DNA from: Phycisphaerales bacterium
GTDB lineage: Bacteria > Planctomycetota > Phycisphaerae > Sedimentisphaerales > Anaerobacaceae
NCBI GenBank assembly: GCA_003141315.1
Contig: PLLP01000010.1
Coordinates: 22,709-79,842 of the forward strand
Direction: 5' to 3'
Length of the DNA stretch: 57,134 nucleotides
Of the stretch, positions 27,601 through 36,064 are shown in pieces (within the stretch, counting starts at the first letter, position 1; each line of letters begins with the position of its first letter). The notes beneath the pieces were generated by a model, which searched no databases, was not told the origin of the DNA, and saw only the letters and a program-made list of their open reading frames with translations. A program made the translations under genes and the position numbers.

Positions 27601-27700
27601 CGGCAAACGCCCGAAAGTTCCGTTCCGAACCCGGACAAACTGTCGCTGCCGGCATACAAACGGCCAGCAGGATAAGAATAAATCGCCGCTTTCCCTGCAT
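24671..27700 (-). CDS. LptD-like outer-membrane LPS-assembly/organic solvent tolerance protein
   Basis: 1009 residues. A signal peptide (FILILLAVCMPAATVCPG) is followed by OstA/LptA-like beta-jellyroll segments (about residues 25-400; e.g. AVIWLDGQKLEYSGEGG and DCSLTDGLRTIRADEIYYDF) and a long C-terminal beta-barrel with alternating aromatic strands, ending SVMFSIWPEGV. This matches LptD, which inserts lipopolysaccharide in the outer leaflet of the outer membrane. Only two obvious cysteines-rich spots exist, so the disulfide pattern of E. coli LptD is probably not conserved. ATG 27700 has GGA 8 bases ahead. Presence supports a diderm envelope. Confidence 0.82.
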   Translation of the reverse strand: MQGKRRFILILLAVCMPAATVCPGSERNFRAFAGQDLYLSGENLVSTQLSTNKHCLLFTGNFSLSIGGVRYKSDSAVIWLDGQKLEYSGEGGSSAVNYDAKAYLAGNISTKRAKNTLTANLTERQVENGAALVVKFEVTGDCLITADKKDTVDVRQLALYQKAAAVITSLESTFYVQKQALVPDLSVKPAEPSGKAVKEKPARGIIGKAVAEQNKTQAETELRFMYPVNIAPAGETPLKVESAPEANGLNAATVTGRFYIWQKQDESGRILELQAESAVIFYTSQPQDNEEQNSDILGQNRAIIAVYLAGDCSLTDGLRTIRADEIYYDFQTKNGIMLNASMRTFDERRNIPIYVRAAKLREISQSRFVAENVTITSSEFYKPQVSATAASAVITDTTNIDSRAGRETKNSYQAEMRNVKFKLDDYTFFYWPVARSNLERPDIPLRRVRFSQDSRWGPSLQTEWFFARLLGLNEPDGVNGTVSMDYYGKRGPGGGFEIDYTKDTYYGRILGYIINDHGEDNLGRDPSRRDLQSPVETRGRLSIRHRQFLPDKWQVTTESNYSTDENFVEAFYRNEFNTYTPESYVHFKQIRETSAISILSKWRTNDFEDVLQEGPTVEYHRIADNLPTDMFSLYTDIQVSRLQQKIGENHTTTIDENPFTFISYRSELDMPLRIGAIKVVPYIAGTFGYDDRSGFTRSLVDGSDTGEFGEKQVGIGEAGVRIFPQAWWKVFPDVNSQLWDLDSLRHIIQPSITASVFKESDKVVDQPDIVSFALSQRLQTRRGPADKRETVDWMRLDTEYVVVENSSKATDAGPGPDRFLWAKPIVPLSVLSMPQIFNGDLSPSLHRFEMYGPKRDYFSADYLWRVSDTTAILSDLYYDTQDSSLEQFDIGISRLAWPDLSYYIGTRYLKRTDILKEKGSNVFTFAATYILDPRYTAVFAQQFDFHYGANIRSDITLIRKYHRLSCAFTLSVDDSLASRSVMFSIWPEGVREMAFGDRKYVELGGASGY

Positions 27701-27861
27701 AGTAATTTTCCGAATACACATTGCCCTGTTTTGCCCGAAATTATAGCTATTTTTGTTTCAAAGCCAATAAAATTAGTGATAATAAATCCTTACACTTGAT
27801 TTATTTGCGGTTTTTATTTAAAATTCTTTTGGAGACCGGCTTGTTCAGAATTGGGTATTGT

Positions 27862-28140
27862 ATGGCTAAAAATGAATACTCGGCATATCAGGCAGACGTA
27901 ATCGGACGCTATTACGACAATTTAGATAACATTATGCTCCAGAAACTCGGCGAACTCGTAAGCGAGCTTTACCTTACAGACGGCGATAAGAAAAAGGAAA
28001 AACTCTGGCAGCGGGTAAATAAGGCGCTGGTAAGTCTCGGAATAAAAGAAGGCCTGATAAAACACATTATGGAAAAAAAGGATGTCGAGATTCTCGCAAA
28101 GAACCTGCAGGACTGGCTGGCTGTTAAAAAAAAGAGATAA
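27862..28140 (+). CDS. Small soluble protein of unknown function, upstream of pilT/pilU
   Basis: 92 residues, all helical and charged (MAKNEYSAYQADVIGRYYDN start, KNLQDWLAVKKKR end); no recognised domain. The frame is open upstream, but ATG 27862 gives the only plausible compact product; its ribosome site is weak. It lies 31 bases before the PilT/PilU-type ATPase gene in the same direction and is likely cotranscribed, so a role linked to twitching motility or its regulation is possible. It diverges from the lptD-like gene. Confidence 0.7.
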   Translation: MAKNEYSAYQADVIGRYYDNLDNIMLQKLGELVSELYLTDGDKKKEKLWQRVNKALVSLGIKEGLIKHIMEKKDVEILAKNLQDWLAVKKKR

Positions 28141-28171
28141 CCATCTCCAGAATTTTTAGCGGAGACTTCTT

Positions 28172-29344
28172 ATGGCAGAAAAATTCGATGAAACAGCAAA
28201 AGTATATCAGACCGAAAACATCGGCCTGTTAAGCATCCGCGATATGTTCGCCTATTTCGAGGAGCGAGGCGCTATGCGGGTATCGGACCTACACATCAAG
28301 GTCGGCGTTCAGCCGGCATACCGCATCGACGGCGAACTGGTCAAACTTAAAGGATTGCCCGTCACTGAGGAAGTCGCGAAGGGACTTATTTATCCCCTGC
28401 TGAGCGAAGAAAACCAGAAAAAACTTCGGGAAAATTACACCGTGGATTGCTCCTACAGGTTTGGCGCTCTCCAGTTCCGCATAAATGTCTTCAAGGAAAA
28501 CGACGGCACCTGTGCGGCTATCAGGGCGCTTTCGCTGCACATACCGAAAATCGAAAGCCTCGGCTTTCCCAATAACGCCTGGCAGGATATTATCCAGAGA
28601 AAACACGGGCTTGTGCTGGTGACAGGTATTACCGGGGCGGGAAAATCCACGACAATCGCATCCTTTATCGACAGGATAAGTGAAGTAAGGTCCTGCCGGA
28701 TAATCTCCATAGAAGACCCCATCGAATATATCTATCAGCAGAAGAACGCCATCATTTCGCAGCGAGAGATTGGCCGCGACGTCCACTCATTCAGCGACGG
28801 CCTCCGCTCGATGATGCGCGAAGACCCCAACATCATTTTTGTCGGCGAAATGCGGGACCCCGAAACAATCTCGATGACCCTGATGGCCGCTGAGACAGGC
28901 CACCTCGTCTTTTCCACACTGCACACCCGCGACGCCACCGGCACGATTACCAGAATCCTCGATTATTTTTCCGAAGGCAGGCAGAACGAGGTCCGCAATC
29001 AGCTTTCATTGAGTCTTGCGTATGTGATAAGCCAGAAGCTCATCCCTCGCAAGGACGGCACCGGCAGAATCGCTGCTATGGAAATCATGAATAATAATTA
29101 CGCCACCGCCAATCTTATCCGCAACGGCAAGGTTGAGCAGATTTATTCACAGCTTCAGACAAAAACGCAGGACAGGCCTGACGAGAAAATGATTACGATG
29201 GAAAGCCACCTTGCCCGGCTTGTGCATGTCGGCCTGATTGAGGAAAACGAGGCTCAAAAGTGGGCAGGCAATATCAAAAACTTCCAGGACGCTATGAAAC
29301 GAGAGCAGAAACCCGTCTCTCACGAGGAAAGGGGCGAACTATAA
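28172..29344 (+). CDS. PilT/PilU-type twitching motility ATPase
   Basis: 390 residues. The N-terminal domain (MRVSDLHIKVGVQPAYRIDG) is followed by Walker A GITGAGKSTT, the Asp box IISIEDPIEYI, Walker B IIFVGEMRDPETI and the His box TGHLVFSTLHTRDA. These define the GspE/PilT retraction-ATPase group that depolymerises type IV pili at the inner membrane. The C-terminal tail with KREQKPVSHEERG is longer than in PilT and slightly favours PilU. GGAG lies about 8 bases before ATG 28172. No other pilus genes are in the window. Confidence 0.92.
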   Translation: MAEKFDETAKVYQTENIGLLSIRDMFAYFEERGAMRVSDLHIKVGVQPAYRIDGELVKLKGLPVTEEVAKGLIYPLLSEENQKKLRENYTVDCSYRFGALQFRINVFKENDGTCAAIRALSLHIPKIESLGFPNNAWQDIIQRKHGLVLVTGITGAGKSTTIASFIDRISEVRSCRIISIEDPIEYIYQQKNAIISQREIGRDVHSFSDGLRSMMREDPNIIFVGEMRDPETISMTLMAAETGHLVFSTLHTRDATGTITRILDYFSEGRQNEVRNQLSLSLAYVISQKLIPRKDGTGRIAAMEIMNNNYATANLIRNGKVEQIYSQLQTKTQDRPDEKMITMESHLARLVHVGLIEENEAQKWAGNIKNFQDAMKREQKPVSHEERGEL

Positions 29345-29499
29345 AAATCGTTATTTCCCATCAGCCTGCCCGGCAGGATTTACCGGCGGCATACCTTTCC
29401 GCAAGGCATCTGCAATTTTTTGTGCTTCTTCCTCGGTAAAATTATCGGTTATTACAGTGTTTTGTTCGGCTGCGATTTCCTTTAGCGAATACCCGACAT

Positions 29500-32400
29500 T
29501 TATTTGCTGCTGGCAACTATCTTTATACCAGATACCGTTTCCTGCGCTTTTACTGTAACTATCTGGCTTGTCCCTTCAGGCGCTTGTGCAGCATCAAGCC
29601 AGAAAGGATACGCCTGGATGTAATGTTTGCCGGGCCTGATGAATTTAATCTCAAAATTTCCGTTCGCATCTGTTCTGGCAGTTGGGTCATAATAACGATT
29701 TTCATTTTTATCGAAAGAATGGGCCCTTACCTGATTATTTGGCACAGGATTGCCTTTGCCGTCAACAACAATCCCTTTGACGATAGCAGGCTGGGTAAGT
29801 TTAATTGTTATGTTTTCAATTATGTCACCGGGATTAGTCTGGATAGGATCCAACACTCCATTTGCCCAGTTTCGCCACTGGTCGTATTTGCCGTCGTGTG
29901 CAACGAGATTATATTTCGCTTTTTTGCTTGCAGGCACGGTCATTTCAAAAACACCATTGGCATCGGTTTCAAAACTGTATCTCGTATCGCCTGTAATTGA
30001 ATTTCCGCTTCCGGTTTGTGCAAGCGTTGCGGTAGCACCAGCCACGGGATCGCCAGCCGGGTCAAGAACCCTGCCTTTTATTTTCACACCCTTTTCAACA
30101 GTAATAACAACCGGTTCTGCTCGGTCCTTAATATCAAAATCGAGGGTATCAAAGTTCCTCTGCCATCCGGTTTTTTCATTAAAAATTCCATAATGATTCC
30201 ATTGGCTCAAACAATCTTCTGACCACCATCGGCAGTAATCTTCGGATTGAACATCGAATTCAAATTTGCCGGGCAGCATACCGGGTATCCGGATAAGGCC
30301 GTTAGAATCCGAGACACCATTGATATCCTGCTGCCGCCAGCTTGAAAGTTTTATGCCTTGTACAGCCTTTTGTGTCTGACTATCAATGGCTTTGGCGAAA
30401 AAAGTTAATGAACTGCCAAGCTTGATATCAAGTTTTTTGGGTTTATTCTTATCAATCTTGATATTCGGCAGTCTGGTAACGCCCTGGTCAGCTTTTACCT
30501 GAATTTCATAAACGTCAGCCTGAACGTACAACCGGTAATAACCGTTTTTGTCGCTTTTGCACTCCGTTTCCACATCGCCGGAACCGCCTTCTAAATTTTT
30601 CGGCCCCGCAACAGCTTTTATTGTCGCATCAGCAACCGGCTTCCCATCAGAAGCAGTGACTATACCTTCAAAATACGTTCTATTACCAAGCACAACCGTC
30701 GTATCCTTGATTCCCAGAGGCTGCCTTATTAAATACTTTGGCGTAAAACCATCCTTGCTGAACCTGATTTCAACCGTTTTTTGCTCAGGGTCAAAACCGC
30801 CAAGTGAAAAATATCCGCTTGCATTGGTATAAGTCTCATTGCCTTTATACCATGTCCATACATCAACCAGAACACCTTTCAGGGGGTTGCCTTTTTCGTC
30901 AACAACTTTGCCGGACAGTGCATTCGGCTCGCCCTTTTGGCCCTTTAATATCTGCATATCTTCTCTGCTTGGGTCTATCTGCATCTGACATGAAATATTG
31001 CTTGCCTGTTTTGCTTTTTCTTCCTCCCCGGCAGGTTTCACTTTGAGTTCGTCTTGTTTAAACTGTTCAATCGCAGGTATAAACTTTGCCCGGGCATCCT
31101 CAATAGTCCAGGCCCTGTCATTGCCGGTATTTAGCCATTTGCCATCCTCGAATTCGAGCCAGCGAATATCAATGGGGCTGCGTATCGGCTTCGATGAAAA
31201 CTCCTGAGGCAGTTCCGCTATTACTATCGCCTTCTTTTCCTTCCATATCCGAACCTCAATAATTTTTGCATTCTGTAAAACCTTTGCCCATTCCGGGTCA
31301 GCCGCTGTTTTGCCTTTGGTTACTCCCGCAGCAAACCTGTCTTTAAGGCTTTTAATGCTAACCCACTGCCATTCTTCGGGGTCGCCGCCTGCTGATACCC
31401 TGTTTATCGCTGCATAAGCCGATTCCGGCTTTGAAAAATCTTCCTTTGGAAAATCAGGTACGCTTCGATTAACCTGATAAACCTTAATATCTTTCTCTCC
31501 CTCACCCTGCACAGCAGGTTTTTCAGCTTCGATTTGCACATCGGTTTTGTAATTCGGCTTAAGTGAAACATGTTTAAATACATACTTTTCATATGGTCTT
31601 GTCTGGAGCCGGTATTCTTTTATTTTTTCCAAAGGTAAATCAAAAAATGCCTGTACCGTTTGTGAACCTGATTCGTAATATCCGCTGCTTGAACTACAGG
31701 CTCTATTTTCTACACCATTTATATCCACCGCGATTATGCAAGTCTGTTGAAAATCGGTGAAGCTGTGAGATGCAACTATTGAAGTTTTACCATCAGATTC
31801 GTTCGGGCCAATCCATACAATTCCTCCCTTCCCAGAACCTTCTGCAAAAACTCCGCCAACTGTACCATCAACCTTATGAGTGAATCGGTTTTTCCATTTA
31901 GCTGTTGCAATAAATACATTCGCTGAAACGTTCTCGATATCGGAAGGCAATTCGACAGCATACCACTCAACGCCTGTTTTTAAAAAATCTCCCCCACTTA
32001 CCTTCGAACCGCCCTTCTCAAACTCAACGTACCAACCGGGTACATTGTCAGAAGGATATTTAAGCTTAAAAGCAAATTCATAGGCCTTTTTGCCCTGGCT
32101 GGGTGAAACCGAACCGTTTATTTTATCCCACGGTCTTTCATTAAGCAAACTGCCGTCCGGTCGCCACCATTGTTTGCCGGCACTGGGATGCTCACAAATC
32201 CCAACCAACTCAACTGTCACGCCATTAGGTAAAGTGGCAGTGAATCCCGATGATTTCGGATTCGCCGCAGGCGTAAGAGCAAAGTTGAGTATTTTTTCCT
32301 TTTCAGAACCCAAAAATTTGGTTAATAAAATCTCTCTCTCCGTTTGGTAGCAGGCAGCTTCCGCCTTTATATTATGCTCCTCATACCATGTTTTATAACT

Positions 32401-33669
32401 GTAATTGCCGTTCGAGTCCGTGACTGCCCAATATTTTCCCCCTGCGTATTCGTTGACATCGCCAACCTTTGCACCTGCTATAGGCCTGCCCGTGTCTGCT
32501 TCGGTGACGGTCCCTTTGATTACAAATTTTGGTTCACCTGTCTTAGCCGAAGCCATTGGCAGCATTACAACACCAATGATGATAATCGCCAGCAGACCAA
32601 GGATTCCGAGTTTCGCGGTCTTTGGTATCGGTCGGGAAAGCATCCGGCTGATTCTCGACTTCAATGCGCTTTTGGATTCCACGACGCCAATTAATCGCAG
32701 ACTCAAAGCGGGTCTCTTAAAAGCCATCTTCGCAACATCAACCAAAACCTGCGGGTAGCTTTCCGCACCGCTGCCAAGGGCAACCTGAACAGCCTCATCG
32801 ACCGCCTGTTCGCGAACCCTGCGGATTATCGTATTGGCAACCCACAATAATGGATTATAAAAATAGATTATCTGCAGAAGAGTCTGGAAAAAATTGACCC
32901 ACAGATCGCCTCTTTTTATATGCACTATCTCGTGAAGGAATACCGCTTTAACCTGCTCTCTGTTTAATTTCGACAGCAAATCTCCCGGCAGCAAAATCGC
33001 CGGCCTTACAAGACCGCAAACAGCGGGGCTTGCGGTGTTCGCAGATTGTTTGAGAATAATTTTTCCTCTTATTCCGATTGAACCGCAGCACGATTGCAGT
33101 AAATCATTCAGCCCGCCGGTAATCAATTCCGCCTGCCTTGCAAGGCTGCTTACAAACATCGCCCGCTGAAGCAGTAATAGCAGCATCGCCAAAACCACTG
33201 CCAGCCATGCAATTAAAACCGCTCCCTGCCACGTAAGCGATACAGGCGGTATTCCGCTCGCGGCTGATTTCGGCAACGCAACTTTTGCCGGGATATTTTC
33301 AGCAGAGTAAGCCTTTTGATAATACCCGGTTCCCGAATCAGCCTGTGGAAACGCAGGCGCCTGATTTGTGTTAATTGCCGGCAGTGCCAGGTTTGCGGCG
33401 GCCTCAGGACTACTTGCCGTTATTTTTGCAAGCGTATCGCCTGCGAAATAGCCAATGCCGACCGGCAGAGAAAACGAAGGCGGGATTACTAATTTAACCA
33501 GTATGAGCATCCATATACAATATCGGAAAACCGCCCGGACTTTTTTACGCAGGAAAAATTCGAACAGCAGTAAAACCGTTATCAGGATGCCCGACTGAAT
33601 CAGCATCGGAATTGCGAAATCGACAAACGCCCTGCCCGCGGAATTGATTTGTTCTACTATCGCATTCAT
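29500..33669 (-). CDS. Giant M56 (BlaR1-type) membrane metallopeptidase with carboxypeptidase-regulatory-like domains
   Basis: 1389 residues. The N-terminal third has four or five membrane helices and the zinc-peptidase motif FLHEIVHIKRGD at about residue 244, as in BlaR1/MecR1. Instead of a penicillin-sensing transpeptidase domain, the exported part carries about six beta-sandwich units of the carboxypeptidase-regulatory-like/SdrD B type, each with a GxVxDxxGxPVxGAxV signature (e.g. VKGIVVDGKGNPVPNNQV and GRVLDPAGDPVAGATATL) at roughly residues 385, 900, 1000, 1090, 1195 and 1290. It follows the BlaI repressor gene by 29 bases. It probably senses a surface ligand and cleaves BlaI, by analogy. 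Confidence 0.88.
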   Translation of the reverse strand: MNAIVEQINSAGRAFVDFAIPMLIQSGILITVLLLFEFFLRKKVRAVFRYCIWMLILVKLVIPPSFSLPVGIGYFAGDTLAKITASSPEAAANLALPAINTNQAPAFPQADSGTGYYQKAYSAENIPAKVALPKSAASGIPPVSLTWQGAVLIAWLAVVLAMLLLLLQRAMFVSSLARQAELITGGLNDLLQSCCGSIGIRGKIILKQSANTASPAVCGLVRPAILLPGDLLSKLNREQVKAVFLHEIVHIKRGDLWVNFFQTLLQIIYFYNPLLWVANTIIRRVREQAVDEAVQVALGSGAESYPQVLVDVAKMAFKRPALSLRLIGVVESKSALKSRISRMLSRPIPKTAKLGILGLLAIIIIGVVMLPMASAKTGEPKFVIKGTVTEADTGRPIAGAKVGDVNEYAGGKYWAVTDSNGNYSYKTWYEEHNIKAEAACYQTEREILLTKFLGSEKEKILNFALTPAANPKSSGFTATLPNGVTVELVGICEHPSAGKQWWRPDGSLLNERPWDKINGSVSPSQGKKAYEFAFKLKYPSDNVPGWYVEFEKGGSKVSGGDFLKTGVEWYAVELPSDIENVSANVFIATAKWKNRFTHKVDGTVGGVFAEGSGKGGIVWIGPNESDGKTSIVASHSFTDFQQTCIIAVDINGVENRACSSSSGYYESGSQTVQAFFDLPLEKIKEYRLQTRPYEKYVFKHVSLKPNYKTDVQIEAEKPAVQGEGEKDIKVYQVNRSVPDFPKEDFSKPESAYAAINRVSAGGDPEEWQWVSIKSLKDRFAAGVTKGKTAADPEWAKVLQNAKIIEVRIWKEKKAIVIAELPQEFSSKPIRSPIDIRWLEFEDGKWLNTGNDRAWTIEDARAKFIPAIEQFKQDELKVKPAGEEEKAKQASNISCQMQIDPSREDMQILKGQKGEPNALSGKVVDEKGNPLKGVLVDVWTWYKGNETYTNASGYFSLGGFDPEQKTVEIRFSKDGFTPKYLIRQPLGIKDTTVVLGNRTYFEGIVTASDGKPVADATIKAVAGPKNLEGGSGDVETECKSDKNGYYRLYVQADVYEIQVKADQGVTRLPNIKIDKNKPKKLDIKLGSSLTFFAKAIDSQTQKAVQGIKLSSWRQQDINGVSDSNGLIRIPGMLPGKFEFDVQSEDYCRWWSEDCLSQWNHYGIFNEKTGWQRNFDTLDFDIKDRAEPVVITVEKGVKIKGRVLDPAGDPVAGATATLAQTGSGNSITGDTRYSFETDANGVFEMTVPASKKAKYNLVAHDGKYDQWRNWANGVLDPIQTNPGDIIENITIKLTQPAIVKGIVVDGKGNPVPNNQVRAHSFDKNENRYYDPTARTDANGNFEIKFIRPGKHYIQAYPFWLDAAQAPEGTSQIVTVKAQETVSGIKIVASSK

Positions 33670-33698
33670 AGTAATCTCCTCAAACTATTTTCCCCTGT

Positions 33699-34100
33699 TC
33701 ACTTTTGACTTATGACTTTTGACTTATGACCTTTCGCTTTTCGGATTGTTTCCTCCAGTTCTTCAAGCTGTTTGTGCGACAGATTATTTTCCAGCAGGAA
33801 CTGCATCATCGGCGTAAGGGCCCCGTCGAACGCCCTTTTCAGGGTTCGCAAAACCTCATTTTTTTGTGCATCTTTTTTGGTTATCGCCGCACGGTATAAA
33901 GTAAGATTGCGAATTTTTTCGGTCTTCAGCAGCCCCTTGATAACCATTCTGTCCATCATTGTTTTGACTGTGCTGTATGACCAGCCCGTCCGGCTGGCAA
34001 GAACCTCCTGGACAGCCGGTGCCGCGCAGGGCTGGTTCTCCCATACAGCCCTCACTATCTCCCACTCCGCCCCGGTTAAGTCGTGATTTTTCTTTGCCAT
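33699..34100 (-). CDS. BlaI/MecI/CopY-family transcriptional repressor
   Basis: 133 residues. The winged-helix DNA-binding domain (LTGAEWEIVRAVWENQPCAA through SYSTVKTMMDRMVIKGLL) is followed by a helical dimerisation tail (NNLSHKQLEELEETIRKAKG). Members bind TACA-N2-TGTA dyads and are inactivated by proteolysis by the partner M56 peptidase, encoded next. AGGAGG stands 7 bases before ATG 34100. Two dyads upstream, one lying inside the promoter spacer, indicate autoregulation. The target genes beyond this pair are not visible. Confidence 0.95.
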   Translation of the reverse strand: MAKKNHDLTGAEWEIVRAVWENQPCAAPAVQEVLASRTGWSYSTVKTMMDRMVIKGLLKTEKIRNLTLYRAAITKKDAQKNEVLRTLKRAFDGALTPMMQFLLENNLSHKQLEELEETIRKAKGHKSKVISQK

Positions 34101-34116
34101 AAAAAAACCTCCTTAT

Positions 34117-34159
34117 ATCTAACGTTGTAGATATTACTCTACACTTGTAGAGATGTCAA
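34117..34159 (-). promoter_or_regulatory. Autoregulated blaI promoter with two operator dyads
   Basis: On the minus strand TTGACA (34159-34154) and TAATAT (34136-34131) are separated by exactly 17 bases. The spacer contains TCTACAAGTGTAGA (34151-34138), a perfect palindrome with the canonical TACA-N2-TGTA core of BlaI/MecI operators. A second, imperfect dyad ATCTACAACGTTAGAT (34132-34117) overlaps the likely start of transcription. Occupancy of either would block RNA polymerase. Confidence 0.85.
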
Positions 34160-34265
34160 ACGAAAAAATAAAATATTTTTAAAATTTTTTTCAGGTGTTT
34201 TTTGATGTGAAAAAGCCCTTTTGTTATCCCCTCTATCCCCTGTTTTTTTGAGCTTTTTGCCGGCC

Positions 34266-35525
34266 TTACGGCAGCGGCTGGTTTGAATCGGCCTTTATGT
34301 CCTGAACTTTTTTCACAACTATTCTATAAAAAGGCGTAATCACGTGATTGTTTAAGATGACCGTAAGCGATTCAGTGGCATAATCGTTATATGCCGCGAT
34401 AAATAATCGCGGGGTCTCGCTGCTTTCAAAACCCCCGAGCGATACCTCGCCTTTTTCGTTCGTGTGGCCGGCTGTTGCGAATCTATAACTTTCCCTGTTG
34501 GGCTCTTCGTAAGAAATAGACCAAGTCTCATAAACAAACGCATCCTTCAAAGGCTCGTTCGCCTCATTTACAACCTCGATATTTATCATACAGGCAGGCG
34601 TAAGCGCCAGGTTTTCAACCGCATTCGAATCCTTTCGCAGCGAAACCATAAGTTTTGGATTATCACTGCAGGGGTCGACATATTCCTTCGAATGAATCGC
34701 AATCCGGTATTCGCCTTCTTCGCCCGCTTTGCCGAAACAATAAAAACCGTTCGCATCGGTGATAGTGCACGCAGCAGAGCGTCCTTCGAGGCAAATATTG
34801 ACATCACTAACCGGTTTGCCTGTTTCGGCACTCGTCACAAACCCGCTTAAAACACATTCGACAGCAATTTCATCTTTTTTACTCTCCTTTTTCTCAGGCG
34901 GCGGCTGATTCGCATCGCTTTTTTTGCCTTCGAGCCTTTTTTTAAGCACGGCAGAAGTGACGGCGAATAGATTATCCGGCTCTTTGGAGCCTAATTTGGC
35001 GCTTAATATATCCAGAATTTCGACGGAACGGTTGCTGTCCATATTCGCAAGATAAATTACAGCTGCAAGCCTGCTTTCCGTCCTCGCTCCCGACAGCATT
35101 TTCGCAAGGCCGTTGGTATCATTGGCGGAAATCAGTTGGATAATCTGTTTAAGCTCTTCCTGGAGTTTTACGGTATCCCGCGTTGCCGTCGCTGTCCCGG
35201 CGGGCTGGGCATGTATTACCGCCCTGTTGCTATCATCTATTACGGCGACAATCTCATTCTTTGCAGCCTGGGCAATGTTCGGCTGGATATTTTGTTGCGT
35301 AAAATACTTTTGTGCGGCTGCCGCCAAAACAAAAAGCACCACCACTGCAGCGGCGATTTTTATCATTCTGAATACAAAAACCCGCAGAACCATACTTCGT
35401 GGCATCGCTTCATCGAACGCCGCAAACGTATCTTCGAGAATTTTCCCGTCCAACTGCGAATCCGTTGTCCGCCTCAGCTGCTTTACCATTTCTTCGATTT
35501 TTTCGTAATGATTCGGGCTGCTCAT
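34266..35525 (-). CDS. Membrane protein, probable anti-sigma-like regulator with carboxypeptidase-regulatory-like domain
   Basis: 419 residues. A cytoplasmic N-terminus of about 60 residues (MVKQLRRTTDSQLDGKILED) precedes a single membrane helix (IKIAAAVVVLFVLAAAAQKYF), a helical HEAT-like segment and a beta-sandwich of the carboxypeptidase-regulatory-like type (VECVLSGFVTSAETGKPVSD) near residues 225-300. Its start overlaps the stop of the ECF sigma gene by four bases. That arrangement and topology are those of an anti-sigma factor holding the sigma factor at the membrane, although no zinc-binding HxxxCxxC anti-sigma motif is visible. The exported domain would be the sensor. Confidence 0.72.
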   Translation of the reverse strand: MSSPNHYEKIEEMVKQLRRTTDSQLDGKILEDTFAAFDEAMPRSMVLRVFVFRMIKIAAAVVVLFVLAAAAQKYFTQQNIQPNIAQAAKNEIVAVIDDSNRAVIHAQPAGTATATRDTVKLQEELKQIIQLISANDTNGLAKMLSGARTESRLAAVIYLANMDSNRSVEILDILSAKLGSKEPDNLFAVTSAVLKKRLEGKKSDANQPPPEKKESKKDEIAVECVLSGFVTSAETGKPVSDVNICLEGRSAACTITDANGFYCFGKAGEEGEYRIAIHSKEYVDPCSDNPKLMVSLRKDSNAVENLALTPACMINIEVVNEANEPLKDAFVYETWSISYEEPNRESYRFATAGHTNEKGEVSLGGFESSETPRLFIAAYNDYATESLTVILNNHVITPFYRIVVKKVQDIKADSNQPLP

Positions 35526-36064
35526 TCTGCTATTATCCTGTCCAGAATGCTGTGCAATTTCTCAATCCCGTAATAGTATCTTGCCTGAACATTACTTGTC
35601 GCAATATCCTGAATGCGGGCAATCTCGCTGAATTCCAATCCCGCCTGCAGGCGCAGAACGACAACCTCCCGCTGCTGGGGAGGAATTTCTGCCAGTGCAT
35701 TATTGATAATCTCGGATTCCTCATCTGCGCCGGTCGGCCTTCGGGAAACGTCTGAATCCGGCTCAACCAGTCCGTGTCTTTCGACCTCGACTATCCGGTA
35801 CATTTCTGTGCCAATCCTGCCTCTTATTTTATTAACCGCGCAGGTTATCAGGTGGTTCTTCAGGCTTCCAAAGAAATGCAAATACGGGATAGCCCCGGCA
35901 AAAGAAATAAATACATCGTTTAGTATTTGTTCGGCCTCTACTTTGTCGTTGACCATCGACTGGGCAACCGTTAATACATCGCCCTTGTATTTTTCATAGA
36001 CCTGCCGCAGTGCCTCCCTGTTTCCCCCTTTAATCTTCCAAACCAGTATTCTATCTTCCAGCAT
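35522..36064 (-). CDS. ECF-type RNA polymerase sigma factor
   Basis: 180 residues with region 2 (YEKYKGDVLTVAQSMVNDKV to AVNKIRGRIG) and region 4 (IPPQQREVVVLRLQAGLEFS then EIARIQDIATSNVQARYYYG), the normal size of extracytoplasmic-function sigma factors. It overlaps by four bases the start of the membrane protein that follows, which is a likely cognate anti-sigma regulator. The region upstream (36065-36485) is the expected place for an autoregulated promoter, but I cannot define its boxes with confidence. Confidence 0.9.
   Translation of the reverse strand: MLEDRILVWKIKGGNREALRQVYEKYKGDVLTVAQSMVNDKVEAEQILNDVFISFAGAIPYLHFFGSLKNHLITCAVNKIRGRIGTEMYRIVEVERHGLVEPDSDVSRRPTGADEESEIINNALAEIPPQQREVVVLRLQAGLEFSEIARIQDIATSNVQARYYYGIEKLHSILDRIIAE

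Noticed and set aside
29500-34100. Beta-lactam resistance system
   Set aside because: BlaI and an M56 peptidase are present, but there is no beta-lactamase gene and no penicillin-binding sensor domain.
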